Part shown: positions 7,113 through 8,360 of the stretch, piece after piece
How positions within the stretch are numbered: the first letter of the stretch is position 1
Layout: each line of letters starts with the position of its first letter
DNA from: Psychrilyobacter sp.
GTDB lineage: Bacteria; Fusobacteriota; Fusobacteriia; Fusobacteriales; Fusobacteriaceae
Direction of reading: 5' to 3'
Length of the DNA: 8,360 bases
Assembly: GCA_030621995.1 (NCBI GenBank)
Contig: JAUXGP010000066.1
Span: forward strand, 1 to 8,360
The notes under the pieces: model-generated
Seen by the model: the letters and a program-made list of their open reading frames with translations, nothing else
Told to the model about the DNA's origin: nothing
Databases searched by the model: none
Translations under genes and position numbers: made by a program

Positions 7113-8360
7113 AGAAAAAAAAGATTATGGAAAAACCCTAAATCTTCCAAAAACAAATTTTCAAATGAGGGCTAATTTAGCTAATAAAGAACCTCAAATG
7201 TTAAATGTTTGGAGAAAGCAAAATATATATGAGAAGAGTTTAAGAGAGGGTGCTAAGCAATTTATATTGCACGACGGGCCTCCATATGCCAATGGAAATA
7301 TCCATATTGGTCATGCATTAAATAAAATATTAAAAGATATCATATTAAAATATAAGAGGCTGCAAGGTTTTGATGCACCATATGTTCCTGGATGGGATAC
7401 ACATGGATTACCGATTGAATTTAAGGTTGCAGAGGAATTAGGAGACAAGATAAAAGGGATGCACCCTCTAAAAGTTAGAGAAAAGTGTACTAAATATGCA
7501 AAAAAATGGGTTGAAAAGCAAAAAGAAGGATTCAAAAGACTTGGAATATTAGGTGAATGGGATAATCCTTATTTAACTTTAAATCCAGAATATGAAGCTG
7601 AGCAATTAGAAGTATTTAAAGAATTATATGAAAATGGATATATCTTTAAAGGATTAAAGCCAATCCATTGGTCACCTGTGAGCAAAACAGCTCTTGCAGA
7701 AGCAGAGATAGAATACCATAATCATAAATCTCCTACAATGTTCCTTAAGATGGAGGCTAATCCAGATGCATTGGAAAAATTAGGTGTAGAAGAAGCTTCA
7801 TTTGTAATTTGGACAACTACTCCCTGGACAATACCTGCCAATATGGCAATCTGTTTAAATGAAAAATTTGATTACGGTATCTATAAGACCGCTAAAGGAA
7901 ATTTAATCTTAGCAGAAGGTCTTGCAGAGAGTTCATTTGCAACTATGGGAATTGAAAATGCTGAATTAATCAAGAAATTTAAAGGTGCAGAATTAGAAAA
8001 ATTAACATATAAGCATCCATTTTTAGATAGAACAGGTTTAATTATATTGGGAGATCATGTAACGTTGGAAGCTGGTACCGGCTGTGTACATACAGCACCT
8101 GGACATGGTCAGGATGACTATGTAGTAGCTACAAGATATGGAATAGAAGTAATCTGTCCGGTAGATCAAGATGGTCACTTAACAGATGAAGCCGGGGAAA
8201 GATTCTCTGGGATGTTCTATCAAAAAGCAAATAAAGCTATCTTAGCATATATGGCTGAGACAGGTCACTTGTTACATACAGAAATAATCGAGCATTCTTA
8301 TCCGCATGACTGGAGAAGTAAAACTCCTGTAATCTTTAGAGCTACAGAGCAATGGTTCGT
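7105..8360 (+). CDS. ileS: Isoleucyl-tRNA synthetase, N-terminal 418 residues (3' end outside window)
   Basis: Class I synthetase that charges tRNA-Ile in the cytoplasm and hydrolyses mischarged valine. The frame is open to the window end with no stop. Motifs: the N-terminal TNFQMRANL segment (17-25, commonly TDFPMRANL in other bacteria), the ATP-binding HIGH motif at 67-70 (bases 7303-7314) in [21 protein letters not shown] following, then the CP1 editing domain with WTTTPWT at 236-242 and [11 protein letters not shown] from 329. Asp338 corresponds to the editing Asp342 of the E. coli enzyme by alignment of this motif. The end (RATEQWF) returns to the catalytic core. Roughly 500 residues with KMSKS, the anticodon domain and any zinc site lie beyond the window. 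It overlaps the kinase-like gene by 8 bases and has no leader of its own, so no room for a T-box. Confidence 0.96.
   Translation, partial: MSEEKKDYGKTLNLPKTNFQMRANLANKEPQMLNVWRKQNIYEKSLREGAKQFILHDGPPYANGNIHIGHALNKILKDIILKYKRLQGFDAPYVPGWDTHGLPIEFKVAEELGDKIKGMHPLKVREKCTKYAKKWVEKQKEGFKRLGILGEWDNPYLTLNPEYEAEQLEVFKELYENGYIFKGLKPIHWSPVSKTALAEAEIEYHNHKSPTMFLKMEANPDALEKLGVEEASFVIWTTTPWTIPANMAICLNEKFDYGIYKTAKGNLILAEGLAESSFATMGIENAELIKKFKGAELEKLTYKHPFLDRTGLIILGDHVTLEAGTGCVHTAPGHGQDDYVVATRYGIEVICPVDQDGHLTDEAGERFSGMFYQKANKAILAYMAETGHLLHTEIIEHSYPHDWRSKTPVIFRATEQWF

Noticed and set aside
670..7535. Several minus-strand open frames of 74-108 codons across metG, tex, the kinase gene and ileS
   Set aside because: They lie opposite well-supported genes, have no ribosome sites that I can see, and read as low-complexity Ser/Phe/Ile-rich shadows of AT-rich coding sequence.

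Overview
The window is a compact, AT-rich, all-plus-strand chromosomal segment. Arginine is mostly AGA/AGG and ATA is common for isoleucine. Fusobacteriota (Fusobacterium, Cetobacterium, Ilyobacter or Propionigenium relatives) is my best guess from protein style and composition, with another low-GC anaerobe possible; no rRNA or unique marker is present to settle it. There are five protein genes, no gap longer than 135 bases, and no tRNA, rRNA, CRISPR array, insertion sequence or other mobile element that I can support.

Layout: (1) positions 2-1450 are the 3' part of metG, the methionyl-tRNA synthetase, whose N-terminal HIGH region lies before the window. (2) A short AT-rich spacer leads to galU (1586-2461), UTP-glucose-1-phosphate uridylyltransferase, followed by a good intrinsic terminator at 2471-2515. 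(3) An extended -10 promoter at 2533-2541 appears to start a tight operon: tex (2576-4738, TTG start), a 790-residue membrane sensor histidine kinase-like protein (4740-7112, one base after tex), and ileS (from 7105, overlapping the kinase gene by 8 bases and running off the window end).

Most of the content is housekeeping: two aminoacyl-tRNA synthetases, a sugar-nucleotide enzyme and the RNA-binding transcription/translation factor Tex. The unusual element is the kinase-like gene. It has two membrane segments enclosing an extracytoplasmic sensor of about 255 residues, then HAMP, GAF and an intact-looking HATPase_c domain. However, the helix that should carry the phosphoacceptor histidine has no histidine; tyrosine 584 is near the expected position. 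No response regulator is encoded alongside it. It is translationally interlocked with ileS, so ileS expression probably depends partly on translation of this sensor. I see no clearly novel multi-gene system; this divergent kinase and its operon placement are the best candidate for follow-up.
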